From NCBI GenBank assembly GCA_029263175.1, contig JAJCXZ010000083.1, positions 1 through 61,187 on the forward strand: a stretch of DNA of 61,187 nt, written 5' to 3'. A model generated the notes under the pieces. It worked only from the letters and a program-made list of their open reading frames with translations, did no database searches and was not told where the DNA came from. Below are positions 45,572 to 53,595 of this stretch, piece after piece. This DNA is from Acidimicrobiales bacterium (GTDB lineage: Bacteria; Actinomycetota; Acidimicrobiia; Acidimicrobiales; Aldehydirespiratoraceae). Position 1 is the first letter of the stretch. Each line of letters opens with the position of its first letter. Both the position numbers and the translations under genes were made by a program.

Positions 45572-46285
45572 CTAGCGCTCTACTTTGCTGAAGCCATCCT
45601 CAGTAAACCGCACCTCGACGCCGCGGTTGATGCTGACCCAGTCGCGCGCCTCGATGTAGGGCTTGAACGTCGTGGCGATCGCTCGCTCATCGTCCTTGGT
45701 CTTCGGACGTTGCAGCTCGTAGAGATGCGGGAACTCGAGCCAGGCCACGCAGGCGTCCCACAGCCGCATGGCGGCATCACCGGTGGGCGGGTCGATGAGC
45801 ACTGGGCCGAAAAGGCATTGGCCGTTGATGAACATGGTCGGCACGCCGTAGCCGCCGGCGTCGATCACCCGCTGGTGTTCGTTGCGCACCTCGTCGTGGG
45901 TGCTTCGGTCGGCGATGGCTTCGTCGACCAAGGCCGGGTCGAGCCCGATCTGTTCGAGGAGGTGGCGGGCGACGTCGGGTTCATGGGGTCGAAGTCCGTC
46001 CTCGTGCAGTGCTCGCCCCGCCGCCTCGTACCAGCGATCGAGGTCGTCCATGCTCGTACGGCGCAGAAGTGCACCGATGCGCAGCATCGACCAGCCGTAG
46101 GACCACTCACGTTCCCACGGGTGCTTCTTGCCCTCGCGCCGATTGACCTCTTCGAGGCTGAAGAACATCCAGTTGATGTCGATGCCGTTCTGCGCACGCA
46201 CATCTCGGATCCATTTCGCCGTTTGGTAGGCGTATGGGCACATGACATCGAAATGGAAGTCGACGGTGGTCACCTGGGGCTGCAT
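45572..46285 (-). CDS. DsbA/FrnE-like thioredoxin-fold protein
   Basis: 237 residues. Thioredoxin-like N-terminus with the active-site-like [11 protein letters not shown] and cis-Pro loop [15 protein letters not shown], and an inserted helical domain. The motif keeps only the first Cys (CPYA), as in 2-hydroxychromene-carboxylate isomerase relatives and some mycothiol-dependent DsbA-like reductases. No signal peptide. It may use a low-molecular-weight thiol. ATG 46285. Confidence 0.8.
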   Translation of the reverse strand: MQPQVTTVDFHFDVMCPYAYQTAKWIRDVRAQNGIDINWMFFSLEEVNRREGKKHPWEREWSYGWSMLRIGALLRRTSMDDLDRWYEAAGRALHEDGLRPHEPDVARHLLEQIGLDPALVDEAIADRSTHDEVRNEHQRVIDAGGYGVPTMFINGQCLFGPVLIDPPTGDAAMRLWDACVAWLEFPHLYELQRPKTKDDERAIATTFKPYIEARDWVSINRGVEVRFTEDGFSKVER

Positions 46286-46311
46286 GACGCGATCGTATGC
46301 GTCGAGCACCG

Positions 46312-46872
46312 TCAGGGCGAAAGGACCCGAAGGATCCGGTCGACGGTGATCTCGATGTCGAGGTCGTCGAGCTTGTCGGGGTAGAGCAAGCTCCGCACGA
46401 TCAACGGGCCCTCGATGAAATCGAACGCGTCCACGTAGGCGAGATCGGGGTCGATCTCTCCGCGGTCCTTCGCCCGTTTGAAGATGGTGCTCAGTGGCCC
46501 GATGCGCGCTCGGACGTTGGCTCGGTGCAAGTCCTGCAGCTCTGGGTCGCGCGCCGCCGCGGCCATCAGCTCGAGTGACATCGCCCGAAGATCGTCATTC
46601 AGGAACATCGGCAGGATTGCGCGCAGAAAGTCCCTGAGATCGTCACGCAGATTCCCGTTGTCGGGGATCAGCGGTGTCGCGGTCGAACCGTCGACCGCGG
46701 CCACGAGCAACTGGTTGCGCGAGGGGAAGTGGCGATAGATCGTGGTCTTTGCCACACCGGATCTTCGGGCCACTTCGTCGTAGGTGACCGCGTGAATTCC
46801 GTCACGGTAGAGGATGTCGGCGGTGGCCCGCAGCATCTTGTTTCGGGCTTGTTCACTGCGAGGTCGAGACAT
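46312..46872 (-). CDS. TetR-family repressor
   Basis: 186 residues. Typical N-terminal [48 protein letters not shown] helical ligand-binding C-terminal domain follows (TetR_C-type). Divergent from the mmpL gene with two matching inverted repeats between them, so it most likely represses both. Confidence 0.9.
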   Translation of the reverse strand: MSRPRSEQARNKMLRATADILYRDGIHAVTYDEVARRSGVAKTTIYRHFPSRNQLLVAAVDGSTATPLIPDNGNLRDDLRDFLRAILPMFLNDDLRAMSLELMAAAARDPELQDLHRANVRARIGPLSTIFKRAKDRGEIDPDLAYVDAFDFIEGPLIVRSLLYPDKLDDLDIEITVDRILRVLSP

Positions 46873-46874
46873 AA

Positions 46875-46892
46875 CGCTCCGAAAGTGTAGCG
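46875..46892. promoter_or_regulatory. TetR operator site 1 (proximal to tetR)
   Basis: CGCTCCG-AAAG-TGTAGCG, a 7-4-7 inverted repeat with two mismatched pairs, starting three bases before the tetR ATG. Same architecture and half-site as site 2 at 46916-46933. Confidence 0.55.
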
Positions 46893-46915
46893 AAATAATC
46901 GAAGAGCTGGTATAA

Positions 46916-46933
46916 CGCTACGAAGCCGTAGCG
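46916..46933. promoter_or_regulatory. TetR operator site 2 (mmpL side)
   Basis: CGCTACG-AAGC-CGTAGCG, a perfect 7-4-7 inverted repeat. TATAAC (46911-46916) overlaps its left edge and may be the -10 of mmpL, so binding would block it. The divergent 123-base gap holds both sites. Confidence 0.6.
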
Positions 46934-46995
46934 ACGATTTGCGGCAGAATGCTCCCTGAGCTCACACTCTCCCCCTTGGACCGAGGAATTCCCCC

Positions 46996-49188
46996 ATGTC
47001 TCACGCGCTTTACCGGTGGGGCCGTTTTGCGGCACGCCGTCCCGGACTCGTCATCGGTATCTGGTTGATCGCGGCAGTCGCCGTGATTCTTGCATCCAGC
47101 ACCGTGGGTCGCGAACTGGAGGACACGTTCGGTGCTCCGGGTCTCGACTCACAAGAGGCCGTCGACCTGCTCTCCGAAGCACAATCCGACCAGGCCGGAC
47201 TGACGGTTCAGATCGTGGCCGTGCCTCTCGAGGCCGGCGCAACCTTTGAGAGCCCCGATGCTGCCGCGGCCCTGGCCGCACTCAGCGAGGAGGCTGTGTC
47301 GTTGCCCAATGTCCTCGCCGTGGCCGAACCGAACATCTCGCCGGATGGCCGTATCGCGCAGGTGCGGGTTCAGTATCCCCTGGCCGAAGACCTGAGCATC
47401 GATGATCTGGAGAACCTGAAGGAGTTCGGGCTCGAGACGCCGACCACCTCGACACTTCAGGTCGAACTCGGGGGCGAGCTGTTCTTCGCCTTCGAGCAGC
47501 CCGAAACGGGGGTCGGCGAGATGATCGGCATCATCGTCGCTGTCATCATCTTGTTGGTGGCGTTCGGCTCGCTCATCGCCATGGGTCTCCCGATCGGCAT
47601 GGCCATCTTCGGGCTGGCTCTCGGCATCAGTGCGATGCCGTTGCTGACCTACGTGATCGAGATCCCGAGCTGGGCGCCCCAGATGGGCAGCATGGTCGGC
47701 CTCGGGGTCGGCATCGATTACGCCCTGTTCTTGGTGTCACGCCATCGCGAGTTCCTCGCCCGTGGGTTCAGCGTCGAGGAGTCAGTCGGTCGAGCCGTGG
47801 CAACTGCCGGCCAGGCCGTGGTCTTTGCCGGTGGCACCGTCGTCGTCGCCATCCTCGGCTTGGCGGTGGCCGGCATTCCGTTCATGACCGCCGCCGGCGT
47901 GTCCACCTCGATGATCGTGCTCATCATGGTGCTCGCGTCCATCACCCTCCTGCCCGCGTTTCTCGGCAAGTCCGGACTGTGGATCAATCGGTTGCGGGTC
48001 GGTCGCCACAAGGAGCACATGACCACCGTTGAAGGGTCGCGTTGGGAACGCTGGGGCACACATGTAGCCGGCCATGCGTGGCGTTACCTGATCGGCGTCA
48101 CCGCCTTCCTGCTCCTCTTGGCCGCACCGGTCCTGGATCTTCAGCTCGGCTTCCCCGACGAGGGCACGCTGTCGGAAAGCCGCACCGAGCGTCGGGCCTA
48201 CGATCTGGTCGCCGAGGGATTCGGTCCGGGCATCAACGGTCCGCTCGTCATCGCCATCGACATCTCCGAGGATCCATCCGTCATCGATCCGCTGGCCGCC
48301 GCGGTTGAGGCCGACTCGGGCATTGCGGGCATGGGCCCCGCCGACATCAACACCGATGCTGGCGTGGCGACACTTCTGGCCTTCCCGACCACCTCACCGC
48401 AGGACCCCGCCACCGTCGACACGATCGCTCGCCTCCGCGCCGACGTGTTCCCGACGGTGTTGGACGATTCACCGGCCCGAGCGCACATCGGTGGCGGCAC
48501 GGCGTCGTTCAGCGACCTCGGTGAGCGAATCACCAGCCGATTGCCGTACTTCATCTTCGCGGTCATCTCGCTGTCGTTCCTGCTGCTGATGTTCGTGTTC
48601 CGGTCGATCGTGGTGCCACTCAAGGCGGCCCTGCTCAACCTGCTCAGCATCGGTTCGGCCTATGGCGTACTCGTCATGGTGTTCCAGTGGGGTTGGGGCA
48701 AGGGACTGATCGGCTTGGAAACCACGGTGCCAATCGTGTCGTTCCTACCGATGTTCATGTTCGCCATCCTCTTCGGCTTGTCGATGGACTACGAAGTATT
48801 CCTGTTGTCGCGTGTTCGTGAGGAATACCTGCGCACCGGCGACAACGATGCGTCGGTCATCCATGGCATCGCTTCGACCGCTCGAGTGATCACATCAGCG
48901 GCGTTGATCATGATCTCGGTCTTCCTCGGCTTTGTGCTCGGCGACGACCCGGTCATCAAGATGATGGGCCTCGGCCTCGCCACGGCGATCTTCGTGGACG
49001 CCACCATCGTGCGTCTCGTGCTGGTGCCCGCCACGATGAAGCTCATGGGTGACGCCAACTGGTGGCTGCCCGGGTGGCTCGACCGTCTCATGCCTACGAT
49101 CGACATCGAAGGCGAGGCGGGTCTGCCGGACGCGCCGGATGTCGAATCCGTGGGGGAACCCGATGGCACTCTTGAGATGGCACGGTGA
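46996..49188 (+). CDS. MMPL-family RND transporter
   Basis: 730 residues with about 11-12 membrane helices in two halves, each led by a periplasmic loop. Conserved GVGIDYALFLVSRHREF in the first half and LFGLSMDYEVFLLSRVREEY in the second hold the charged proton-relay residues of MMPL proteins. It exports lipids, drugs or other hydrophobic compounds. GAGGAA seven bases before ATG 46996 is a good ribosome site. Likely under TetR control. Confidence 0.92.
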   Translation: MSHALYRWGRFAARRPGLVIGIWLIAAVAVILASSTVGRELEDTFGAPGLDSQEAVDLLSEAQSDQAGLTVQIVAVPLEAGATFESPDAAAALAALSEEAVSLPNVLAVAEPNISPDGRIAQVRVQYPLAEDLSIDDLENLKEFGLETPTTSTLQVELGGELFFAFEQPETGVGEMIGIIVAVIILLVAFGSLIAMGLPIGMAIFGLALGISAMPLLTYVIEIPSWAPQMGSMVGLGVGIDYALFLVSRHREFLARGFSVEESVGRAVATAGQAVVFAGGTVVVAILGLAVAGIPFMTAAGVSTSMIVLIMVLASITLLPAFLGKSGLWINRLRVGRHKEHMTTVEGSRWERWGTHVAGHAWRYLIGVTAFLLLLAAPVLDLQLGFPDEGTLSESRTERRAYDLVAEGFGPGINGPLVIAIDISEDPSVIDPLAAAVEADSGIAGMGPADINTDAGVATLLAFPTTSPQDPATVDTIARLRADVFPTVLDDSPARAHIGGGTASFSDLGERITSRLPYFIFAVISLSFLLLMFVFRSIVVPLKAALLNLLSIGSAYGVLVMVFQWGWGKGLIGLETTVPIVSFLPMFMFAILFGLSMDYEVFLLSRVREEYLRTGDNDASVIHGIASTARVITSAALIMISVFLGFVLGDDPVIKMMGLGLATAIFVDATIVRLVLVPATMKLMGDANWWLPGWLDRLMPTIDIEGEAGLPDAPDVESVGEPDGTLEMAR

Positions 49189-50419
49189 CGAACCGGGATT
49201 TGACGAGCTTCGTCTGCTCGACCGGAGCCCTGACGACGATCTGATCGACATGCACGCGGTCCGGGCCTTTCGGCTCGGCCGGGTGCGGACCGAGATGGAG
49301 CGCTACGGCGTCGACGTCTGCCTGCTCTTCGACCCAGTCAACATTCGCTACGCGAGCGACTCCCGCAACATGCAGGTCTTTTCGGCGCGCAACCCGGCCC
49401 GGTATCTGTTCGTCGCGTTGGACGGGCCGGTGATCCTCTTCGAGTTCACCGGCTGTTCGCATCTGTCGGCCCATTTGGAGACGATCGACGAGATCCGTCC
49501 TGCAACCACGGCCAGCTATGTGGCCGCGGGCGATGACATCGCCGGCCGCGAACGAGTGTGGGCGAGTGAAATGGCCGATCTCATCCGCACACACTGCGGC
49601 CCCGACGCCACCGTTGGAATCGAGCGGGTGAACGCCGGTGCCGCGATTGCGCTCGCCGCCGAGGGGTTCACGATCGTGGACGCCCAGCAGTCGGTCGAGC
49701 GGGCGCGAGCCATCAAGTCCGTTGAAGAACTGAAGTGCGTGACGTCGTCGCTGCGGGCGACCGAGACTGCCGTCGGTGCGGTGCGAGCGGCGATCGAACC
49801 CGGTATCACCGAGCAACAGCTGTGGAGCCTGCTCCACCAGGCGGTGATCGCCCAGGGGGGCGATTATGTGGAGACTCGGCTGCTGAGCGCGGGTGCTCGC
49901 ACGAATCCGTGGTTCCAGGAGGCGAGCCACAACGTGATCGGGGCGAACGACCTCGTGGCGCTCGACACCGATGTCGTCGGTTGCTTCGGCTACTACTCCG
50001 ACTTCTCGCGCACGTTCCATGTCGGCCCCGGCAATCCGACCGCCCACCAGCGCGAGCTGTACTCACTGGCTCACGAACAGATCCATCACAACATGGGGAT
50101 CATCGGGCCCGGCGTGACGTTCAGGGAATACTCCGAGCGAGCGTGGGACATCCCGTCGCGTTACGAGGCGCACCGGTATTACCTGTCTGCCCATGGGGTC
50201 GGAATGACCGGCGAGTACCCGTATCTGTACCACCGACGGGACTACGCCGACGCGGGCTACGACGGCGTGTTCGAACCCAACATGACGGTCTGTGTCGAGA
50301 GTTTCATCGGCGCCGAGGATGGGGGTGAAGGAGTCAAGCTCGAAGAACACTGCCTCGTCACCGAGGATGGTCTCGAGGTTCTGTCGCAGTTCCCCTTCGA
50401 GGATGGGCTTTTGGCCTGA
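49163..50419 (+). CDS. M24-family metalloprotein resembling DMSP lyase DddP
   Basis: 418 residues. The creatinase-like N-terminal domain includes LLFDPVNIRYASDSRNMQVF and the pita-bread catalytic domain has ETRLLSAGARTNPWFQE. Metal ligands: Asp in ALDTDVVG and SDFSRTF, His in SAHGVGM, Glu in VCVES and VKLEEH. These stretches resemble DddP, the M24 enzyme that cleaves dimethylsulphoniopropionate, more than Xaa-Pro dipeptidases, from memory only. ATG 49163 overlaps mmpL by 26 bases, with GGGGGA eight bases before. It may act with the exporter, but the substrate is untested. Confidence 0.78.
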   Translation: MALLRWHGDEPGFDELRLLDRSPDDDLIDMHAVRAFRLGRVRTEMERYGVDVCLLFDPVNIRYASDSRNMQVFSARNPARYLFVALDGPVILFEFTGCSHLSAHLETIDEIRPATTASYVAAGDDIAGRERVWASEMADLIRTHCGPDATVGIERVNAGAAIALAAEGFTIVDAQQSVERARAIKSVEELKCVTSSLRATETAVGAVRAAIEPGITEQQLWSLLHQAVIAQGGDYVETRLLSAGARTNPWFQEASHNVIGANDLVALDTDVVGCFGYYSDFSRTFHVGPGNPTAHQRELYSLAHEQIHHNMGIIGPGVTFREYSERAWDIPSRYEAHRYYLSAHGVGMTGEYPYLYHRRDYADAGYDGVFEPNMTVCVESFIGAEDGGEGVKLEEHCLVTEDGLEVLSQFPFEDGLLA

Positions 50420-51943
50420 TCAGTCCTCGTCGGCCGGATAGAAGCGGCGGATGATGCCCGCCATCACGAGCCCGAGTGCCGCGGCAGTGAGGAACGCCAC
50501 GGTGAGTCCGTCCATGAATGCCTCGTTGGCGGCGGCAATGAGCGGTGCGGCTGCGGCAGGGTCGAGTTGGCTGGCGACCTGGGCCGCACCACCGATGGAG
50601 TCCTCGGCCAGCTCGGCCAGCTCAGGGGGAAGCCCGGTGACTGCGTCGGCGAGGCCCGGCTGGTAGCTGATCGTGACGAGCGTGCCAATGAGGGCGATGC
50701 CGAGCGCACCGCCTACTTCGCGGGTGGTGTCGTTGACGGCAGACGCGACGCCGGCCTTGTCCTGCGGAAGGGCACTCACGATCGCGTTCGTGGTGGGCGG
50801 CATGAGGAACGCCATACCGGTGGCCATCGGCACGATAGCCGCGAGCACGATCAGATAGCCGGAGTCGGGCGTCAACGACAAGGCAGCGAGCAAGAACCCG
50901 CCAGATTGGATCAGGAACCCGATGGCGACCGTTCGTCCGGTCCCCAAACGAGCCGTGATCTTGGGGTTGCGGGGGGCGATGGCGACCATCACGACCGAGA
51001 ACGGAAGGAGCCGCACGGCGCTGTCGAGCGGTGACCAACCGAGCACGAACTGCATGTACAGCGTCATCAGGAAGAACATGCCGAACATGGCGAGAAAGGA
51101 GATGGTGACCGTGAGTGCACCAAGCCCGAAGCGCGGAATGCGGAAGTCCTGAGGATCGAGCAGTGGGTACTCGACGCGACGCTCCCAAACGACGTAGAGC
51201 ACCGAGGTGACGATGCCGACGGCGAACGCGGCGAGTGTGACTCCGGCGAGCCACCCGCTCTCGCCTCCTTCGACGATGCCGAACACGATCGACACGAGCA
51301 TCACGACCGAGAGCACAGCACCGACATAGTCGAGGGGATGCCGCTCGCGCTCAGCAGAATTGGGGACGATGGCAATTATGGCGCCGATGGTTAGCACGCA
51401 GATCGGTACCGAGATGAAGAAGATCGACCCCCACCAGAACCATTCGAGGAGGAGCCCGCTCGCGACCGGGCCGATTGCTCCGCCGGCGCCGGCGAACCCG
51501 GCCCATATGGCGATGGCCTTCGCGCGCTCTCCGGGCGGGAAGACGACGGAGATGGTCGACAATGTGGCGGGCATGATGAGTGCCGCCCCGATGCCCATGA
51601 GTGACCGGTAGACGATGAGTTGGGTTGGTGTGTCGGCGTAGGCGGCGAACACTGATGCGACGGCGAAGATCACCATGCCGAGAATCAGCGCGTGTTTGCG
51701 GCCGTAGCGATCGCCAAGGGCGCCACACAACAGCAGGAACCCGGCGAAAACAAGGGCATAGGAGTCGAGGATCCACAGCTGCTCGGTGCTCGACGGCTGA
51801 AGCTCGCGAACGATCGTGGGGATCGCAACATTGAGCGAGCTCACGGCAGCCACGATGAGCACCAACGACATGCACATGATCACGAGGATCAAGCCGCGGC
51901 GCGGGTGCCCCTCGACCTGCTCAGTTGGGAAGGGGGCGGTCAT
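50420..51943 (-). CDS. MFS transporter, DHA2 (14-helix drug exporter) type
   Basis: 507 residues. WILDSYALVFAGFLLLCGALGDRYGRKHALILG holds the MFS motif A (GDRYGRK), and the 14 expected helices are present. DHA2 members export drugs by proton antiport. A C-terminal acidic tail follows the last helix. It converges with the DddP-like gene without a gap and diverges from the YjbR gene across 29 bases. Confidence 0.9.
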   Translation of the reverse strand: MTAPFPTEQVEGHPRRGLILVIMCMSLVLIVAAVSSLNVAIPTIVRELQPSSTEQLWILDSYALVFAGFLLLCGALGDRYGRKHALILGMVIFAVASVFAAYADTPTQLIVYRSLMGIGAALIMPATLSTISVVFPPGERAKAIAIWAGFAGAGGAIGPVASGLLLEWFWWGSIFFISVPICVLTIGAIIAIVPNSAERERHPLDYVGAVLSVVMLVSIVFGIVEGGESGWLAGVTLAAFAVGIVTSVLYVVWERRVEYPLLDPQDFRIPRFGLGALTVTISFLAMFGMFFLMTLYMQFVLGWSPLDSAVRLLPFSVVMVAIAPRNPKITARLGTGRTVAIGFLIQSGGFLLAALSLTPDSGYLIVLAAIVPMATGMAFLMPPTTNAIVSALPQDKAGVASAVNDTTREVGGALGIALIGTLVTISYQPGLADAVTGLPPELAELAEDSIGGAAQVASQLDPAAAAPLIAAANEAFMDGLTVAFLTAAALGLVMAGIIRRFYPADED

Positions 51944-51972
51944 TGGCGCACCCTACGCGCGAGGCTGGTGCG

Positions 51973-52356
51973 GTGGACAACCAACAGCTGGCCCGAGTGC
52001 GAGCGATTGCGCTCGCACTCCCTGAGGTGAACGAACGAGAGCGCCATGGCGCGCCCAGCTTCTATGTCCGCGACAAGAAGCCGCTCTGCTATTTCCATGG
52101 TGCCGACTTCGCCGGCGATGGGCGTCTCTCCGTTTGGTGTCCCGCGCCGCCCGGTGACCAGGAAGAACGGATCGCCATCGACCCGCAGATCTTCTTCGCG
52201 CCCACACCGAGTGCGTCGGGGGTGTTCAGCAGTTGGGTCGCCGCCTACGTCGACGGTGAATCAGTCGATTGGGACGACATCGCCGAGCTCATCGAGGACG
52301 CCTACCGCCACGTGGCCCCGAAGAAGCTCGTGGCCGAACTCGATGCGCCCCGCTAA
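51973..52356 (+). CDS. MmcQ/YjbR-family protein
   Basis: 127 residues from a GTG (MDNQQLARVRAIALALPEVNE). The ALALPEVNERERHGAPSFYV start, DKKPLCYFHGAD, and the C-terminal WDDIAELIEDAYRHVAPKKL are typical of this small DNA-binding-like fold. Function unknown. The frame runs upstream to 51925, but that would overlap the divergent MFS start. It shares four bases with the DUF971 gene on the other strand. Confidence 0.8.
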   Translation: MDNQQLARVRAIALALPEVNERERHGAPSFYVRDKKPLCYFHGADFAGDGRLSVWCPAPPGDQEERIAIDPQIFFAPTPSASGVFSSWVAAYVDGESVDWDDIAELIEDAYRHVAPKKLVAELDAPR

Positions 52357-52688
52357 CGCTCGGACCATTGCCGCAGGAATTCGAATGTGTAGATCCCGGT
52401 CGAGTGGCCGTCATTCCAGGTGATGTTGATACCCCAGGCACCGTGGAACCGGGCATCGGAGATCATCAGCGTCGTCGGGCTTCCCGGTCGGGGCCACGGG
52501 GGCGTCTCTCGGTCACGAAGATCCCGACAGGTTGCGCAGGGGCAACCCAGACGAAGTTCGCTCAGTGCGAACGTCGCGGTGTGGCCGTCGGCAAACGTAG
52601 CGGTGATCCCTTGCTCGCGTTCGACGACCAGGTCCACGACTTCATAGCGTTGCTCCACACCATCAGCCTGCCTAGTTTCCGAGCCCAT
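52353..52688 (-). CDS. DUF971 (gamma-butyrobetaine-hydroxylase-like N-terminal) protein
   Basis: 111 residues. ITATFADGHTATFALSELRLGCPCATCRDLRDRE and WGINITWNDGHSTGIYTFEFLRQW are the DUF971 core, seen also in Fe-S carrier-associated proteins. The two Cys in GCPCATC may bind metal. ATG 52688 lies inside one copy of the dispersed repeat at 52667, with that copy's hairpin forming the leader; GTG codons further in are possible starts. Confidence 0.8.
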   Translation of the reverse strand: MGSETRQADGVEQRYEVVDLVVEREQGITATFADGHTATFALSELRLGCPCATCRDLRDRETPPWPRPGSPTTLMISDARFHGAWGINITWNDGHSTGIYTFEFLRQWSER

Positions 52689-52732
52689 ACGCGACAACAC
52701 CGACCCGAAGGTCGGCGTTGGTGGGGAAAGGA
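52667..52732. repeat. ~65-bp dispersed repeat, copy A
   Basis: Closely similar to 53432-53496. On the plus strand it begins CCTGCCTAGTTTCC and contains CAACACCGACC-CGAA-GGTCGGCGTTG (52695-52720), an 11-pair hairpin with one mismatch. Its start overlaps the first seven codons of the DUF971 gene, and the hairpin is that gene's 5' leader. Confidence 0.75.
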
Positions 52733-52798
52733 TGCGATCTCCTTCGAACTCAATCAACGGGCCTAGGATCCGAGCGGAGTCTGCAGCTACGGTGGACC

Positions 52799-53161
52799 AT
52801 GGCAACATCGACTGATGAGATCACCGGCGGAGTCCACTTGCGTCCGATCGAACGGACCATGCTCAAGCTCTCACGCGGCGGCAACAGCGAGACCGATATC
52901 GCGTGGCGCCTCCGCCGCACCCCTGGGCACGTCCGAAGGACGCTGGCGCTGGCCCGGCTACCTCGCGCTCCGCGATCGGACGCGAGCGGCGAACCCTGGG
53001 ATCTCCGACCGATCGAGCGCACAGTGCTTCGGGCTCGTGAGAGCGGAGTCCCGGAGGCGGAGATAGCGGCGCGGCTGCGCCGGTCCCCAGCATTCGTCCA
53101 GCGGGTGGGGGCCTTCGCCGACTACAAGCTCGCCCAAGTCTCGAAGAGAGCTCAGCGATGA
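52799..53161 (+). CDS. Small protein with two tandem HTH-like repeats
   Basis: 120 residues. Two near-identical segments, each starting LRPIERT (residues 14-20 and 69-75, offset 55), go on to EAEIAARLRRSPAFVQR-like helix-turn-helix motifs, as in sigma region 4 or LuxR. The protein is basic and likely binds DNA as a pseudo-dimer. Its stop overlaps the ferredoxin ATG (ATGA). No named family recognised. Confidence 0.7.
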   Translation: MATSTDEITGGVHLRPIERTMLKLSRGGNSETDIAWRLRRTPGHVRRTLALARLPRAPRSDASGEPWDLRPIERTVLRARESGVPEAEIAARLRRSPAFVQRVGAFADYKLAQVSKRAQR

Positions 53162-53418
53162 AGGTGTGGATCGATCAGGATCTGTGCACGGGCGACGGTC
53201 TGTGCGAGGAGATCGCACCCGATGTGTTCTTTGGCATGGACGACGGGCTCTTCTACGTGAAGGAATCTGCCGGCAGGTTCGGCGAGGAGAAGCTGTTCGA
53301 CGGTGATGCCAATCCGGCGGGGGCCGAGGGCACCGCCCGAATTCCCGACGCCATGGTGGAGGCTGTGATCGAGGCGGCCGAGGAATGCCCCGGGGAATGC
53401 ATCTTCATCGAGGTCTAG
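53158..53418 (+). CDS. Single-cluster ferredoxin
   Basis: 86 residues. Cluster ligands C10 and C16 in CTGDGLCEEIAPDVFF, and C77 in EECPGEC. Asp13 sits where a fourth ligand would be, as in the Pyrococcus furiosus ferredoxin (CIGDAIC) from memory, so a [3Fe-4S] or Asp-ligated [4Fe-4S] cluster is likely. C81 is an extra cysteine. Such ferredoxins commonly feed cytochrome P450s, but none is nearby. Coupled to the HTH protein upstream, which may regulate it. Confidence 0.85.
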   Translation: MKVWIDQDLCTGDGLCEEIAPDVFFGMDDGLFYVKESAGRFGEEKLFDGDANPAGAEGTARIPDAMVEAVIEAAEECPGECIFIEV

Positions 53419-53431
53419 CGAGGACGACGCA

Positions 53432-53496
53432 CCTGCCTGGTTTCTGAGCCCCTGCGCGGCAACGCCGACCCGAAGGTCGGCGTTGGTGGCGGAGAG
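53432..53496. repeat. ~65-bp dispersed repeat, copy B
   Basis: Partner of 52667-52732. CAACGCCGACC-CGAA-GGTCGGCGTTG (53460-53485) is a perfect 11-pair hairpin; read on the minus strand it has a TTCG loop and lies just after tRNA-Ser, so it may end that transcript. Copies A and B face the same way and flank the HTH/ferredoxin pair. Confidence 0.75.
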
Positions 53497-53576
53497 AGGG
53501 GGATTCGAACCCCCGGGACCCGTAAAGGCCCAACGGTTTTCAAGACCGACGCAATCGTCCACTCTGCCATCTCTCC
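53490..53576 (-). tRNA. tRNA-Ser(TGA)
   Basis: 87 bases, class II. Acceptor GGAGAGA/TCTCTCC, anticodon loop CTTGAAA (TGA), long variable arm and T-arm GGGGGTTCGAATCCCCC. Discriminator G. Copy B of the dispersed repeat abuts its 3' end. Confidence 0.95.
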
Positions 53577-53595
53577 GGAGATGAGGTTAGAGGGC

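Noticed and set aside
52667-53496. Integrated element bounded by att-like repeats at tRNA-Ser
   Set aside because: The repeat lies beside, not within, the tRNA 3' end, and no integrase is present. Kept only as a repeat finding.
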